Shown piece by piece: positions 47,981 to 57,447 of a DNA stretch of 64,000 nt. Each line of letters begins with the position of its first letter. Positions within the stretch are counted from its first letter, which is position 1. The notes beneath the pieces were generated by a model, which saw only the letters and a list, made by a program, of their open reading frames with translations, made no database searches and was not told the origin of the DNA. Both the position numbers and the translations under genes were made by a program. This DNA is from Pseudoxanthomonas composti (lineage in GTDB: Bacteria > Pseudomonadota > Gammaproteobacteria > Xanthomonadales > Xanthomonadaceae), in assembly GCF_004122095.1 (NCBI RefSeq), contig NZ_SAWZ01000001.1, forward strand, positions 248,001 to 312,000. The letters run 5' to 3'.

Positions 47981-49891
47981 ATGAGCGCCGAGACCAAACA
48001 GACCCTGGGCTTCCAGACCGAGGTCAAGCAGCTGCTGCAGCTGATGATCCATTCGCTGTACTCCAACAAGGAGATCTTCCTGCGCGAACTGGTGTCCAAC
48101 GCCGCCGACGCCGCCGACAAGCTGCGTTTCGAGGCGCTGACCGATGCCAGCCTGCTGGAAGGCGATGGCGGCAACCTGCGCATCCGGGTGTCCTTCGACA
48201 AGGATGCCAAGACCGTCACCATCGAGGACAACGGCATCGGCATGAGCCGCGAGGAGGCCATCGCCCACCTCGGCACGATCGCCAAGTCCGGCACCGCCGA
48301 CTTCCTCAGCCACCTGTCCGGCGACCAGAAGAAGGACGCCAACCTGATCGGCCAGTTCGGCGTGGGCTTCTACTCGGCCTTCATCGTGGCCGAGCAGGTC
48401 GATGTCTACAGCCGCCGCGCCGGCGTGCCGGCCGCCGAGGGCGTGCACTGGTCCTCCAGGGGCGAAGGCGATTTCGAGGTGGAGACCATCGACAAGCCCG
48501 AGCGCGGCACCCGCATCGTGCTGCACCTGAAGGAGGGCGAGGAAGGCTTCGCCGATGGCTGGCGCCTGCGCAGCATCGTCAAGAAGTACTCCGACCACAT
48601 CGCCCTGCCGGTGGAACTGCCCAAGGAGCAGCCCGCTCCCGCCGAAGGCGAGCAGGCACCGTCCGCCGCGGAATGGGAGGCGGTCAACCGCGCCAGCGCC
48701 CTGTGGACCCGGCCCAAGTCCGAGATCAAGGACGAGGAGTACCAGGAGTTCTACAAGCACATTGCCCACGACTACACCGATGCGCTGGCCTGGAGCCACA
48801 ACAAGGTCGAGGGCAAGCTGGAATACAGCTCGCTGCTGTTCGCCCCGGCGCGCGCGCCGCATGACCTGTACCACCGCGACGCGGCCAAGGGCCTGAAGCT
48901 GTACGTGCAGCGCGTCTACATCATGGACCAGGCCGATCAGTTCCTGCCGCTGTACCTGCGCTTCATCAAGGGCGTGGTGGATTCCTCGGACCTGCCGCTG
49001 AACGTCTCGCGCGAGATCCTGCAGAAGGGCCCGGTGATCGACTCGATGAAGTCGGCCCTGACCAAGCGCGCGCTGGACATGCTGGAGAAGCTGTCCAAGG
49101 ACAAGCCGGAGGACTACGCCAGGTTCTGGAAGGAGTTCGGCCAGGTGCTCAAGGAAGGCCCGTCCGAGGACTACGCCAACCGCGAGAAGATCGCCGGCCT
49201 GCTGCGCTTTGCCTCCACCAAGTCCGGCAGCGATGCCCAGGACGTCGGCTTGGCCGACTACGTGGCGCGCATGGTCGAGGGCCAGGACAAGCTGTACTAC
49301 CTCACGGGCGAGAGCTATGCCCAGGTCAAGGACAGCCCGCACCTGGAGGTGTTCCGCAAGAAAGGCATCGAGGTGCTGCTGCTGACCGACCGCATCGACG
49401 AGTGGCTGATGAGCTACCTGACCGAGTTCGACGGCAAATCCTTCGTCGATGTCGCCCGCGGCGACCTGGACCTGGGCGCGCTGGAGTCGGAGGAAGACAA
49501 GAAGGCCCAGGAAGAGGTGGCCAAGGACAAGGAAAAGCTGGTCGCGCGCCTGAAGGACGTCCTGGGCGAGGACGTGGCCGAGGTGCGTGTGTCGCACCGC
49601 CTCACCGACTCCCCGGCGATCCTGGCCATCGGCGATGGCGACCTGGGCCTGCAGATGCGCCAGATCCTGGAAGCCAGCGGCCAGAAGGTGCCCGAGTCCA
49701 AGCCGGTGTTCGAGTTCAACCCGGCCCATCCACTGATCGAGCGCCTGGACGCGGAGGCCGATCAGGCGCGCTTCGGCGAGCTCAGCCGCGTGCTGTTCGA
49801 CCAGGCCGCGCTGGCGGCCGGCGACAGCCTCAAGGACCCGGCGGGCTACGTGCGCCGTCTCAACAAGCTGCTGCTGGAACTGGCGCGCTAA
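47981..49891 (+). CDS. htpG: Molecular chaperone HtpG (Hsp90)
   Basis: 636 residues from the ATG at 47981, with GAGGAA upstream. GHKL ATPase motifs at the N-terminus: [45 protein letters not shown]. Middle-domain [20 protein letters not shown] and [10 protein letters not shown] follow, then the dimerisation end. The charged linker is moderate in length, as in other bacteria. ATP-dependent cytosolic chaperone, usually heat-induced. Confidence 0.97.
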   Translation: MSAETKQTLGFQTEVKQLLQLMIHSLYSNKEIFLRELVSNAADAADKLRFEALTDASLLEGDGGNLRIRVSFDKDAKTVTIEDNGIGMSREEAIAHLGTIAKSGTADFLSHLSGDQKKDANLIGQFGVGFYSAFIVAEQVDVYSRRAGVPAAEGVHWSSRGEGDFEVETIDKPERGTRIVLHLKEGEEGFADGWRLRSIVKKYSDHIALPVELPKEQPAPAEGEQAPSAAEWEAVNRASALWTRPKSEIKDEEYQEFYKHIAHDYTDALAWSHNKVEGKLEYSSLLFAPARAPHDLYHRDAAKGLKLYVQRVYIMDQADQFLPLYLRFIKGVVDSSDLPLNVSREILQKGPVIDSMKSALTKRALDMLEKLSKDKPEDYARFWKEFGQVLKEGPSEDYANREKIAGLLRFASTKSGSDAQDVGLADYVARMVEGQDKLYYLTGESYAQVKDSPHLEVFRKKGIEVLLLTDRIDEWLMSYLTEFDGKSFVDVARGDLDLGALESEEDKKAQEEVAKDKEKLVARLKDVLGEDVAEVRVSHRLTDSPAILAIGDGDLGLQMRQILEASGQKVPESKPVFEFNPAHPLIERLDAEADQARFGELSRVLFDQAALAAGDSLKDPAGYVRRLNKLLLELAR

Positions 49892-49900
49892 GCGCTCACT

Positions 49901-49928
49901 GTCCCTCTCCCGTTCGCGGGAGAGGGAC
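49901..49928. terminator. Strong hairpin after htpG
   Basis: GTCCCTCTCCCG / CGGGAGAGGGAC, perfect twelve-base stem, loop TTCG. No T run follows, so it may be a repeat or a Rho-assisted or mRNA-stabilising end. It begins ten bases after the htpG stop. Confidence 0.6.
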
Positions 49929-49975
49929 TGGGTTCGAGGTCTGCCGGGTCGGCACCCTTGTTGGGCGCCATGCCT

Positions 49976-50266
49976 TCAAGCCAGCACGTCGAGCAAGCTG
50001 CCGAGCGCATCGTGGCCGCGCTCCAGGACGCGGACATTGGCCTGGAATCCGGCACGCGCCTGCAGCCCGTCCACCGCGTCGGCAGCCAGGTCCGCCGGTT
50101 GCTCGGTCACCCCGCTCGCGATCACGCCGCTCCCGGGCACGCTGGCCGATTCCAGCCGCTGCCGTGTCTGAGCGTCGGCACCACGCGCGACATTGCCCGC
50201 GGTGACTTGCAGGGCCTGCTGCTGCAGGCGCAGCCCGGAAGCGGCGATGTTGGTCAGCGAGTTCAT
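49976..50266 (-). CDS. Mini flagellar rod-like protein (FlgC/FlgG ends only)
   Basis: 96 residues: N-terminus NSLTNIAASGLRLQQQALQV then TAGNVAR matches the flagellar basal-body rod N-domain, where TANNVAN is usual. The C-terminus GFQANVRVLERGHDALGSLL resembles the rod C-domain (YQANLKVI...LGTLLD). Nearly all of the central region of true rod proteins is missing. No other flagellar genes are nearby. It may be a conserved stand-alone rod-type protein or a decayed paralogue. Confidence 0.65.
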   Translation of the reverse strand: MNSLTNIAASGLRLQQQALQVTAGNVARGADAQTRQRLESASVPGSGVIASGVTEQPADLAADAVDGLQARAGFQANVRVLERGHDALGSLLDVLA

Positions 50267-50411
50267 GGTCTGGCTCCCACCACGATTGACAGCCCGGCCA
50301 CCAGGTGGCCGGTATGCAGTCTGCATCGGCCGGCACGGCCGCCACTTGAGCCCTGCACGGCCGGAAATCCCCCCGGTGGTAGCATGTCGCCCCCCTCGGA
50401 ACGCCTCCTCC

Positions 50412-51890
50412 ATGGTCAGTTTTTTCCGTCGCAAGAAGCCCGAAGACACCGCCACCGGCGATGCTGGCAGCCGCCGTTTCAGTGTCGAGGAGCTGGCTGC
50501 GGCATTCCCCGATGCCAGACCCGCCGCACAGGAGGTCGACCCCGTCGCCGCGGTGGCCGAGGCGCGCAAGGTCCAGGACGCGATCGCCGAGGCGCCGCTG
50601 GCCGACGCGCCTGCCGCAACTGATGCGCCGCTAGCCGCTCCGCCCGCGCCCGCGCCCGCGCCTGGAAGCTTCGCACCTGCCCAGCCGCTCGCCGAGGTCG
50701 TCGTCCCCGGCCCCTCACCGGACACCTTGCCGGGCAACGCCGCAGCTGTGCCGGAGGCACCGGCGGCCGTACCGCCCCCCGCAGCGCCGATTCCCACACC
50801 TGCCCCGAGCCCGGCAGTGGTCCAGGCGCCCGAAGTAAGCGCGCCGGCATCCGCGCCCCTGCCACCGGCCGATCCGCCCGCGCCGTCGCTGAAGCCGACC
50901 ACGACGATCGAGATCCCCTCCGGCGATTTCGCGACCACCGACAAGCCTGCCGCCCCGGCCGGCAAGCTCGGCTGGCGCGAGCGCCTGCGCGGCAGCGCGT
51001 TCGCCCGGAGTTTCGGCGGCCTGTTCTCGCGCAACCCCAGGCTCGACGACGATCTGCTGGACGAAATCGAGACGGCGCTGATCACCGCCGACGTCGGCAT
51101 GCCGGCCACCACCGCGCTGGTGGAGGACCTGCGCAAGCGCATGAAGGCGCGCGAGTTCGCCGATGCCGCCGCCCTGCTGGCCGCCCTGCGCGCCGAGTTG
51201 ATCGCCCTGCTCAAGCCGGTGGCCGTGCCGCTGGCCATCGACCGCGACGCCAAGCCCTTCGTGATCCTCACCGTGGGCGTCAACGGCGTCGGCAAGACCA
51301 CCACCATCGGCAAGCTGGCCAAGCGCTTCAAGGACGATGGCTTCAGCCTGATGCTGGCCGCCGGCGACACCTTCCGCGCCGCTGCCGTGGCGCAGCTGCA
51401 GTCCTGGGGCGAGCGCAACGGCGTGGCCGTGGTCGCGCAAGGCCAGAACGCGGACGCCGCGTCGGTGGCCTTCGATGCGCTGCAGGCCGGCAAGGCCCGC
51501 GGCACCCAGGTCCTGATCGCCGACACCGCCGGCCGCCTGCACACCCAGACCGGCCTGATGAACGAGCTAGGCAAGATCCGCCGCGTGCTGGGCAAGATCG
51601 ATGCGACCGCCCCGCACGAGGTGCTGATGGTCATCGACGGCACCACCGGCCAGAACGCGCTCTCGCAGCTGCGTCAGTTCCACGCCGCGGTGGGCGTGAC
51701 CGGCCTGGTGGTGACCAAGCTGGATGGCACCGCCAAGGGTGGCGTGGTGTTCGCCCTGGCGCGCGAGTTCGGCATCCCCATCCGCTACGCCGGTATCGGC
51801 GAGCGCCCGGAGGACCTGCGCGTGTTCGACGCCGAGGCCTTCGTGGATGCGCTGCTGCCTGGAAGGCTGGGAGTGAGTGGAGAGGAGTGA
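50412..51890 (+). CDS. ftsY: Signal recognition particle receptor FtsY
   Basis: 492 residues from the ATG at 50412. An acidic-poor, Pro/Ala-rich N-terminal region (about 20-170) replaces the acidic A domain of E. coli. The NG GTPase follows: N domain (LDDDLLDEIETALITADVG), P-loop GVNGVGKTTTIGKL, DTFRAAAVAQL, DTAGRLHTQTGLMNEL, TKLDGTAKGG, and GIGERPEDLRVFDAEAFVDA. It docks ribosome-SRP complexes at the membrane. The last residues GVSGEE are encoded by the repeat element that begins at its 3' end. Confidence 0.96.
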   Translation: MVSFFRRKKPEDTATGDAGSRRFSVEELAAAFPDARPAAQEVDPVAAVAEARKVQDAIAEAPLADAPAATDAPLAAPPAPAPAPGSFAPAQPLAEVVVPGPSPDTLPGNAAAVPEAPAAVPPPAAPIPTPAPSPAVVQAPEVSAPASAPLPPADPPAPSLKPTTTIEIPSGDFATTDKPAAPAGKLGWRERLRGSAFARSFGGLFSRNPRLDDDLLDEIETALITADVGMPATTALVEDLRKRMKAREFADAAALLAALRAELIALLKPVAVPLAIDRDAKPFVILTVGVNGVGKTTTIGKLAKRFKDDGFSLMLAAGDTFRAAAVAQLQSWGERNGVAVVAQGQNADAASVAFDALQAGKARGTQVLIADTAGRLHTQTGLMNELGKIRRVLGKIDATAPHEVLMVIDGTTGQNALSQLRQFHAAVGVTGLVVTKLDGTAKGGVVFALAREFGIPIRYAGIGERPEDLRVFDAEAFVDALLPGRLGVSGEE

Positions 51891-51990
51891 GGAGCGGGTT
51901 GAGGAACGAGTGGAGAGGAACGAGGAACGAGTCTTGAGAAGCAAAGCACCCGGGTCCGCTCGTTCCTCGTTCCTCGGCACTCGTTCCTCG
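51870..51990. repeat. AGGAGTGAG/AGGAACGAG element spanning the ftsY end and mutY start
   Basis: Forward words (GGAGTGAGTGGAGAGGAGTG, then GAGGAACGAG repeats) run from 51870 to about 51932; reverse words (CTCGTTCCTCGTTCCTC, ACTCGTTCCTCGC) run from 51958 to 51990. The element covers the last six sense codons of ftsY, its stop, and the only possible initiation codons of mutY. Confidence 0.85.
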
Positions 51991-53028
51991 CACTACGCCG
52001 CTCGGCTCCTGCCCTGGTTCGACCAGCACGGCCGCCACGACCTGCCCTGGCAGCATCCGCGCTCGCCCTATCGGGTATGGCTGTCGGAGATCATGCTGCA
52101 GCAGACCCAGGTGCGCGTGGTGATCCCGTACTTCGAGCGCTTCGTGCAAGCGTTCCCGACGCTGCCGGACCTGGCCGCGGCCAGTGCGGATGAGGTCATG
52201 GCGCAGTGGGCCGGCCTGGGCTACTACGCCCGCGCCCGCAACCTGCACGCCGCGGCCAGGCGCTGCGTGGAACTGCACGGCGGCGACCTGCCGCGCGACT
52301 TCGAGGCCTTGCACGCATTGCCCGGCATCGGCCGCAGCACCGCTGGCGCCATCCTCTCGCAGGCCTGGAACGACCGCGCCGCGATCATGGATGGCAACGT
52401 CAAGCGCGTGCTTGCGCGCGTGCACGGTATCGCCGGCTGGCCCGGCCTGCCTGCAGTCGAAAAGCAGCTGTGGACGCTGGCGGAACAACACGTCCGGCAT
52501 GTCCCGGAAGGCCGCTTGGCCGACTACACCCAGGCGCAGATGGATTTCGGTGCCACCCTGTGCACGCGCGCCAATCCGGCCTGCCTGCTGTGCCCGATCT
52601 CGGACGACTGCGTGGCCTTCCGCGACGGTCTCACCGAGGCCCTGCCCACGCCCAAGCCCGGCAAGCCGCTGCCCGAGCGCAGCGCGGTGATGCTGATGGC
52701 CTTCGACACGCAGGGGCGGGTGCTGCTGCAGCGCCGCCCGCCTACCGGCATCTGGTCGGGACTGTGGTCGCTGCCGCAGGCCGAGGACACCGGTGCGGCC
52801 CGCGCCTGGTTCCAGGCGCACCTGGCCGGCGACTTTGACGCTGCCGACGAGCTGCCTGAAACGCCCCATACCTTCACCCACTACCGCCTGCACATGCTGC
52901 CGCTGCGCTGGCGCCGCCTGTCCCCGCGCGACGCGGTGGGCGACAATGACGACCTGCGCTGGGTTGCACCCGGCGAACTGACCACGCTGGGCCTGCCCGC
53001 GCCCATCCGCAAACTCCTGGATGCCTGA
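51910..53028 (+). CDS. mutY: A/G-specific adenine glycosylase MutY
   Basis: 372 residues if translation starts at GTG 51910; GTG 51877 and TTG 51934 are alternatives, and no ATG precedes the conserved start. Conserved family residues begin at [16 protein letters not shown]. Then [10 protein letters not shown], the helix-hairpin-helix [16 protein letters not shown], catalytic Asp in [13 protein letters not shown], the 4Fe-4S ligands [17 protein letters not shown], and a NUDIX-like C-domain that recognises 8-oxoG. Removes adenine mispaired with 8-oxoguanine. About 29 N-terminal residues before the family start are repeat-encoded. Confidence 0.93.
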   Translation: MERNEERVLRSKAPGSARSSFLGTRSSHYAARLLPWFDQHGRHDLPWQHPRSPYRVWLSEIMLQQTQVRVVIPYFERFVQAFPTLPDLAAASADEVMAQWAGLGYYARARNLHAAARRCVELHGGDLPRDFEALHALPGIGRSTAGAILSQAWNDRAAIMDGNVKRVLARVHGIAGWPGLPAVEKQLWTLAEQHVRHVPEGRLADYTQAQMDFGATLCTRANPACLLCPISDDCVAFRDGLTEALPTPKPGKPLPERSAVMLMAFDTQGRVLLQRRPPTGIWSGLWSLPQAEDTGAARAWFQAHLAGDFDAADELPETPHTFTHYRLHMLPLRWRRLSPRDAVGDNDDLRWVAPGELTTLGLPAPIRKLLDA

Positions 53029-53029
53029 C

Positions 53030-53302
53030 ATGCCCCGTACCGTGTACTGCCAATACGAAAACAAGGACGCCGAAGGCCTGGACTTCGTCCCCTACCCCGG
53101 CGAGCTGGGCAAGCAGGTGTTCGAGCACATCGGCAAGCCGGCCTGGGCGGCGTGGCTGGCGCACCAGACCATGCTGATCAACGAGAACCGCCTCTCGCCG
53201 CGCGACCCCAAGCACCGCGCCTTCCTTGAAGAGGAGCTGCGCAAGTTCCTGTTCAAGGGCGGCGCCGACAAGCCCGCCGGCTACGTCGCGCCCGAGGCCT
53301 GA
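53030..53302 (+). CDS. yggX: Fe(2+)-trafficking / oxidative damage protection protein YggX
   Basis: 90 residues from the ATG at 53030, one base after the mutY stop. Family pattern is complete: [58 protein letters not shown]. YggX protects iron-sulfur enzymes under oxidative stress. Coupling with mutY, an Fe-S DNA repair enzyme, is conserved in many gammaproteobacteria. Confidence 0.96.
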   Translation: MPRTVYCQYENKDAEGLDFVPYPGELGKQVFEHIGKPAWAAWLAHQTMLINENRLSPRDPKHRAFLEEELRKFLFKGGADKPAGYVAPEA

Positions 53303-53305
53303 GCC

Positions 53306-53794
53306 TTACCCGCCGACCGCATCGCGCGCGCCCGCCCGCGCCTCGCGCAGGGCCTTCTGCGACGCGCGCAGCGCCTTGGTCTCCAGTGGCCGGATCGTCC
53401 GGATACGGCAGGCCGTGGTGAAGCCGCGCGGGCTGTCGATCAACTGCACGCGGTCCAGCCCCGCCGAGACCTGGCCCAGCAGGTTGGTGATCAGGATCGT
53501 GGTGGTGCTGGAGAGGTTCGCGCATCCGCCGTCCAGCTCCAGCAGATAGGCCTCGTTGGGCCGTGTCCAGACCGCCAGCGCGTTATCGCCCACCGCATTC
53601 CAGCCGGTGAGCCGATCGGCGTAGCGGAAATCCCGCACCGGCGCCTTGGCATGCTCGCGGTACATCGCCAGTTCCTTCGAATCGCTCAGCCCGGTCGTGG
53701 CGCAGCCGGACAGCAGCAGGCCGGCGGCCAGCAACATAACCGTGGCAGTGAACGAGCGCGGCGCAAACGCGCGTTCGTGTCGGATGGTCTCCAT
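53306..53794 (-). CDS. DUF6491-type lipoprotein, copy 1
   Basis: 162 residues with a lipobox LSGC (Cys31). The mature domain has FRYADRLTGWNAVGDNALAV, WTRPNEAYLLELDGGCANL, and ACRIRTIRPLETKALRASQK. No catalytic motif is visible; function unknown. It is a diverged duplicate of the next gene and lies convergent to yggX with three bases between stop codons. Confidence 0.8.
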   Translation of the reverse strand: METIRHERAFAPRSFTATVMLLAAGLLLSGCATTGLSDSKELAMYREHAKAPVRDFRYADRLTGWNAVGDNALAVWTRPNEAYLLELDGGCANLSSTTTILITNLLGQVSAGLDRVQLIDSPRGFTTACRIRTIRPLETKALRASQKALREARAGARDAVGG

Positions 53795-53829
53795 CGTGAT
53801 TCCCTTCGTTTACTGGAGGCCGGCCGCCA

Positions 53830-54297
53830 TCAGCGGTCCGGCGCCGTGGGAGCGGCGTCCTCCGCCGGGCGCTCGCTGGTCTCGGCCTTGCGCAGCTCGG
53901 CCCGCTGCGCCCGGATGGCCTTGGTGTCCAGGGGCCGAATCGTCTCGATCCGGCACGCCACGCGCATCACGTTGGTTCCGCCGCCCAGGACGTTGATCCG
54001 GTCGAAACGCGCCTGCACCTGGCTGCCCAGGCTGGTGATCGCGATGGCCGGCGCCCAGTCCAGGTCCTGACAAGGGCCCGTGGTCTGCAGCAGGTAGGCC
54101 TCGTTCGGCCGGGTCTGCACGACCAGGGTGTGATCGTCCAGCGGGTTCCAACCGTTGAGCTGGCCGAACAGCTGGAATCGATCCACCGGTGGCCCGGCAT
54201 GCTGCAGATACAGCGCGCGCTCCTCCAGCCGGCTCAGCCCATCGCTGGCGCACCCGGCCAAGGCCGCCAGCCCCAATGCAATCAGCCACTTGCCCAT
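53830..54297 (-). CDS. DUF6491-type lipoprotein, copy 2
   Basis: 155 residues from the ATG at 54297, with lipobox LAGC (Cys16). Shares with copy 1 the blocks FQLFGQLNGWNPLDDHTLVV, QTRPNEAYLLQTTGPCQDL, and ACRIETIRPLDTKAIRAQRA, so the two arose by duplication. Function unknown. Same strand, 35 bases upstream of copy 1, probably one transcript. Confidence 0.8.
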   Translation of the reverse strand: MGKWLIALGLAALAGCASDGLSRLEERALYLQHAGPPVDRFQLFGQLNGWNPLDDHTLVVQTRPNEAYLLQTTGPCQDLDWAPAIAITSLGSQVQARFDRINVLGGGTNVMRVACRIETIRPLDTKAIRAQRAELRKAETSERPAEDAAPTAPDR

Positions 54298-54392
54298 GTC
54301 CGCCACCCGCTCATGACCCAACTGCCGCCATCATGCGCCTGCCCCTGTTGCATGGCGTGTCGATGACCTCGACGATTCAGCCGCCGGCACGC

Positions 54393-54421
54393 TTGCCCTT
54401 CCGGCCACAGATCCGTATGAT
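54393..54421 (+). promoter_or_regulatory. Sigma-70 promoter of tRNA-Phe
   Basis: TTGCCC, 17-base spacer, TATGAT, followed by a GC-rich discriminator (TCGCGACC). It lies 37 bases before the tRNA 5' end. The discriminator is typical of growth-rate-controlled stable RNA promoters. Confidence 0.75.
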
Positions 54422-54458
54422 TCGCGACCTCGCTTCGGCTCGGCCGCAAGTGCAGTCC

Positions 54459-54534
54459 GGCCGGGTAGCTCAGTTGGTAGAGCAAGGGATTGAAAATCCC
54501 TGTGTCGGGGGTTCGATTCCCTCCCCGGCCACCA
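54459..54534 (+). tRNA. tRNA-Phe (GAA)
   Basis: 76 bases including encoded CCA. Acceptor arms GGCCGGG and CCCGGCC, D-arm TAGCTCAGTTGGTAGAGC, anticodon stem AGGGA/TCCCT around loop TTGAAAA with anticodon GAA at 54492-54494, T-arm GGGGGTTCGATTCCCTC. Confidence 0.98.
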
Positions 54535-54570
54535 CTTCAGGTGGCAAGCAAAGTGCAGCGACAACAAGGA

Positions 54571-54595
54571 CCTGCGAGCGATCGCGGGTTTTTTT
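54571..54595 (+). terminator. Terminator of tRNA-Phe
   Basis: CCTGCGA / TCGCGGG (one G-T pair) with loop GCGA, then seven T. Located 36 bases after the CCA. Confidence 0.85.
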
Positions 54596-54880
54596 GTGTC
54601 TGGGGATAAGTGGCCTGGATTGTGGCTTGCATAAAATTGGGATTAAAAATAATCCCAGTAGCCTCTGAGACGAAGCCCAGAAATCGTCGCATCCTCAGTG
54701 ACTGTTTCCGCCAACCATGCCTCGATGGGCCGCCGATCAAGACCCCCGCTTTGAGCCTGGAAAGGCACATGCGCGGTGCGCGCTAGGATGCTCAGACGTG
54801 CAGTTGACAGGCCCTTTCTGCTCGTCGCGACTGCTTGACACCAGCATGCGTAGCGTCGGGATCTCCTACTGGAGATCCGA
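54596..54880. other. Gap between tRNA-Phe and the esterase gene
   Basis: About 285 bases without a gene, markedly AT-richer than the surroundings around 54620-54665. It holds a perfect dyad TGGGATTA-AAAA-TAATCCCA (54638-54657), which has no T run and might be an operator, and the hairpin before the esterase start. Confidence 0.5.
54859..54878 (+). promoter_or_regulatory. Hairpin enclosing the esterase ribosome-binding site
   Basis: GGATCTCC-TACT-GGAGATCC, perfect eight-base stem, ending two bases before the ATG. The Shine-Dalgarno GGAGA is the right arm, so the folded mRNA hides it. Confidence 0.6.
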
Positions 54881-55915
54881 ATGAGCGATCAAGGCAAACC
54901 CAATCCCGTCATCGATGCCATCGCTAATGTGGTTGGCGCCGTGCGCGCCGATGGGGACATGCATGAACTGGCCAAGGCGCACGATTCACTTGAGCCCAAG
55001 GCCATCGAGAAGCTGACCCCCGAAGAAGCGCGCCTGCAGCCCACCATCGCGGACGCCGTCAAGAAACTGTTGGCAACCAAGGGCGTGGATTCCGATCCGA
55101 ACAAGCTGGTCCCGGGCATTGTCCGATCTGATATACAGGTCGAAACCGCCAATGGCTCCCTGCCCGCCTACGTCTACACGCCAGCGGGGCAAGGGCCGTT
55201 TCCAGTTGTCGTTTATTTCCATGGCGGCGGCTGGGTGATTGCCGACAAAGAGGTCTACGACGGTGGCGCGCGAGGCCTCGCCAAGGAGGCGTCGGCCATC
55301 GTTGTCTCGGTTGACTACCGGCAGGCGCCGGAGCACAAGTTCCCGGCTGCGTGGGACGACGCACTTGCGACCTACGCGTGGGTCCTCGCCAACGCACATC
55401 GCCTCGGTGGCGATCCGTCGCGTGTCGCCCTGGCCGGTGAAAGCGCGGGCGGCAATCTGGCCATCGCCACGGCTGTGGCCGCTCGGGATGCAGGCCTTCA
55501 GCGGCCCGCGCACGTCGTAGCAGTCTACCCGGTAGGCCAGACGGGGAGCCTCAACACCGAGTCCTACATCGAAAACGCGATCGCCAAACCGCTCAACAAG
55601 GCAATGATCGAATGGTTCGTGGGCCATTTGCTTCGTGGCGATGACGATAAAGCTGACACGCGCCTGGACCTGGTCAACGCTGACTTGAGCGGGCTCCCGC
55701 CGGTTACGATCATCAACGCGACCATCGACCCGCTCCGTAGCGATGGCGGCAAGTTGGAAGACGCCCTGAAGGATGCCAACGTACCGGTGGAGCGCAAGAT
55801 CTACACCGGCGTGACGCACGAGTTCTTCGGTGCCGCCGCCGTCGTGGAAAAAGCGAAGGAGGCACAGGTGTATGCCGGGCAGAGGCTGCGCGCTTCCTTC
55901 GGCAACACCCCGTAA
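54881..55915 (+). CDS. Alpha/beta hydrolase, HSL-type esterase
   Basis: 344 residues, no signal peptide. Hormone-sensitive-lipase family motifs: oxyanion hole YFHGGGWV, nucleophile in GESAGGNLAIA, Asp in TIDPLRSDG and His in GVTHEFF. An unusual N-terminal extension of about 75 residues (HELAKAHDSLEPKAIEKLTP) precedes the hydrolase core, as in a subset of proteobacterial esterases. Acts on short acyl esters; natural substrate unknown. Base composition is lower in GC than most neighbours, and it lies just after a tRNA gene. Confidence 0.92.
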   Translation: MSDQGKPNPVIDAIANVVGAVRADGDMHELAKAHDSLEPKAIEKLTPEEARLQPTIADAVKKLLATKGVDSDPNKLVPGIVRSDIQVETANGSLPAYVYTPAGQGPFPVVVYFHGGGWVIADKEVYDGGARGLAKEASAIVVSVDYRQAPEHKFPAAWDDALATYAWVLANAHRLGGDPSRVALAGESAGGNLAIATAVAARDAGLQRPAHVVAVYPVGQTGSLNTESYIENAIAKPLNKAMIEWFVGHLLRGDDDKADTRLDLVNADLSGLPPVTIINATIDPLRSDGGKLEDALKDANVPVERKIYTGVTHEFFGAAAVVEKAKEAQVYAGQRLRASFGNTP

Positions 55916-55931
55916 GGCTTCATTGCATGAC

Positions 55932-55966
55932 AGCAAACGCGGGCCCAGGGCCCGCGTTTGCTATTT
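55932..55966. terminator. Bidirectional terminator after the esterase gene
   Basis: AGCAAACGCGGGCCC and its perfect complement around a single A, followed by ATTTT. Fifteen paired bases make it very stable; the convergent serine hydrolase gene ends about 150 bases on. Confidence 0.88.
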
Positions 55967-56113
55967 TGGATCGTGCCGACATCGTGTTTGACAGCGGTGT
56001 CTGCATAGTGCGTTGCGCTCAGCCGTTGCGCTCGAACCGATGACTGCAGGATCGGCCGGACGCTCAGTCCACGGCGGAAATATTCAAGGAAGTCCTTAGC
56101 CGCTTCTGTCCGC

Positions 56114-57331
56114 TCAAGGCTCCTCCCCCGCCGCAAGCCGCTCTTCGATCTCCGCGAACGCTGAGCGCTTGCCCGGCGGTGTCTGTTCCACACCGGTGGC
56201 GAAATACGCCACACCGGTGCCGGCGTCGCGATCGATCCACAGGCCCGACAGCAGGCCATAGGCTTCGCCCTGATGCCCCACGCGCGGACGGCCGTCGCCG
56301 AAGGGATCGTCCGCGCAGCCGTCCTGCTTCGTCGCCAGCGTCTGCACCGCCAGGCCGTAGCGGCAAATGGATGCACCGGGCTTGGCCGCCGCGTCGGCAA
56401 TGTCTTCCTCCCAGGTCAGGCCATTGCCAGGACGATAGGTCCAGACCGGTTTTTCCATCTCGCGCACCGAGGCGGCGCTGAGTAAGCGCACGCCGTCCAC
56501 CTGGCCTTCGCCCAGCAGCATGCGACCGATCCGCGCCAAGCCATTGGCCGAGATCCGCAGGCCGCCTTGCGGTGCGAAGGTGGCGCCATTGGCGCCGGGC
56601 TTCCACACCGACAGGTCGCACCGGCCATCGGAGGCAGGCACGACCGAGCAGGCCGGCTTGGCGCCATGGTGGTCGTCGCGGACCGGCTTGCCGTCGGCGC
56701 CATACAGCACTACCGCGCGCGCGGCGGTGGCGGCGTCGCAGCTGTCCCAGTTGAAGCAGGCCTGCAGGCCCAGCGGCTCCAGCACCAGCCTGCGCATCAG
56801 CCGGTCGAAGCGCTCGCCGGTGGCACGCTCCATGACCGCGGCCACCACCGGGAAATTGAGGTTGGTAAAGCGGAAGTAGCGCCCTGGCGCATGCGCACCG
56901 TCCCAGGCGCGCGGATCGTCGAAAACATCCTTGAGCTGGCCATCCAGCGGGGTCGCGTAATACCCGGCCGCATCGGTGAGGCTGGAGCGATGGGAGAGCA
57001 ACAGCCTCAGCGTGATGGGCACATCCGGAAAACCCGGATTGCGCAGCGTCCAGCCAAGGCGCTGCGAAACATCGGCATCCAGATCCAGCTGGCCCTGCTC
57101 CACCAGCCGCATTACGCCGATGGCGACGACCAGCTTGGAGATGGAGGCCACGCGCACTGGGTCGTCGGCGGTGAGCTTTCGCCCCGCGCCGACATCGGCC
57201 AGGCCATGGACCTGCGTGTCGGTGACACCGTTGCGGTCGAACACCACGCGCGCGCTGGCGATGGGCTCGGCGGCCTGCACCGCGTGGACGAACGACAGCA
57301 GTGCGGCAAGGCAGATCGAGACCCGGCGCAT
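56114..57331 (-). CDS. Serine hydrolase, class C beta-lactamase family
   Basis: 405 residues from the ATG at 57331 with a signal peptide ([15 protein letters not shown]). Penicillin-binding-protein-like fold: SISK as the catalytic Sxx[36 protein letters not shown] and [13 protein letters not shown]. At the place of the YxN general-base motif the sequence reads FTN, so Tyr is Phe. Such proteins include esterases and D-amino-acid peptidases; resistance activity cannot be inferred. Confidence 0.82.
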   Translation of the reverse strand: MRRVSICLAALLSFVHAVQAAEPIASARVVFDRNGVTDTQVHGLADVGAGRKLTADDPVRVASISKLVVAIGVMRLVEQGQLDLDADVSQRLGWTLRNPGFPDVPITLRLLLSHRSSLTDAAGYYATPLDGQLKDVFDDPRAWDGAHAPGRYFRFTNLNFPVVAAVMERATGERFDRLMRRLVLEPLGLQACFNWDSCDAATAARAVVLYGADGKPVRDDHHGAKPACSVVPASDGRCDLSVWKPGANGATFAPQGGLRISANGLARIGRMLLGEGQVDGVRLLSAASVREMEKPVWTYRPGNGLTWEEDIADAAAKPGASICRYGLAVQTLATKQDGCADDPFGDGRPRVGHQGEAYGLLSGLWIDRDAGTGVAYFATGVEQTPPGKRSAFAEIEERLAAGEEP

Positions 57332-57447
57332 GGAAGCTCTCCAGAGCGGACATGGGCCGATCATAGCCAGCCAGGCACCGATGGCCGCAGGTCACGGCCG
57401 GCGGCTATGCTTCGAAACATCCCATGCACCGCTTCCGGAGCCTTCCG

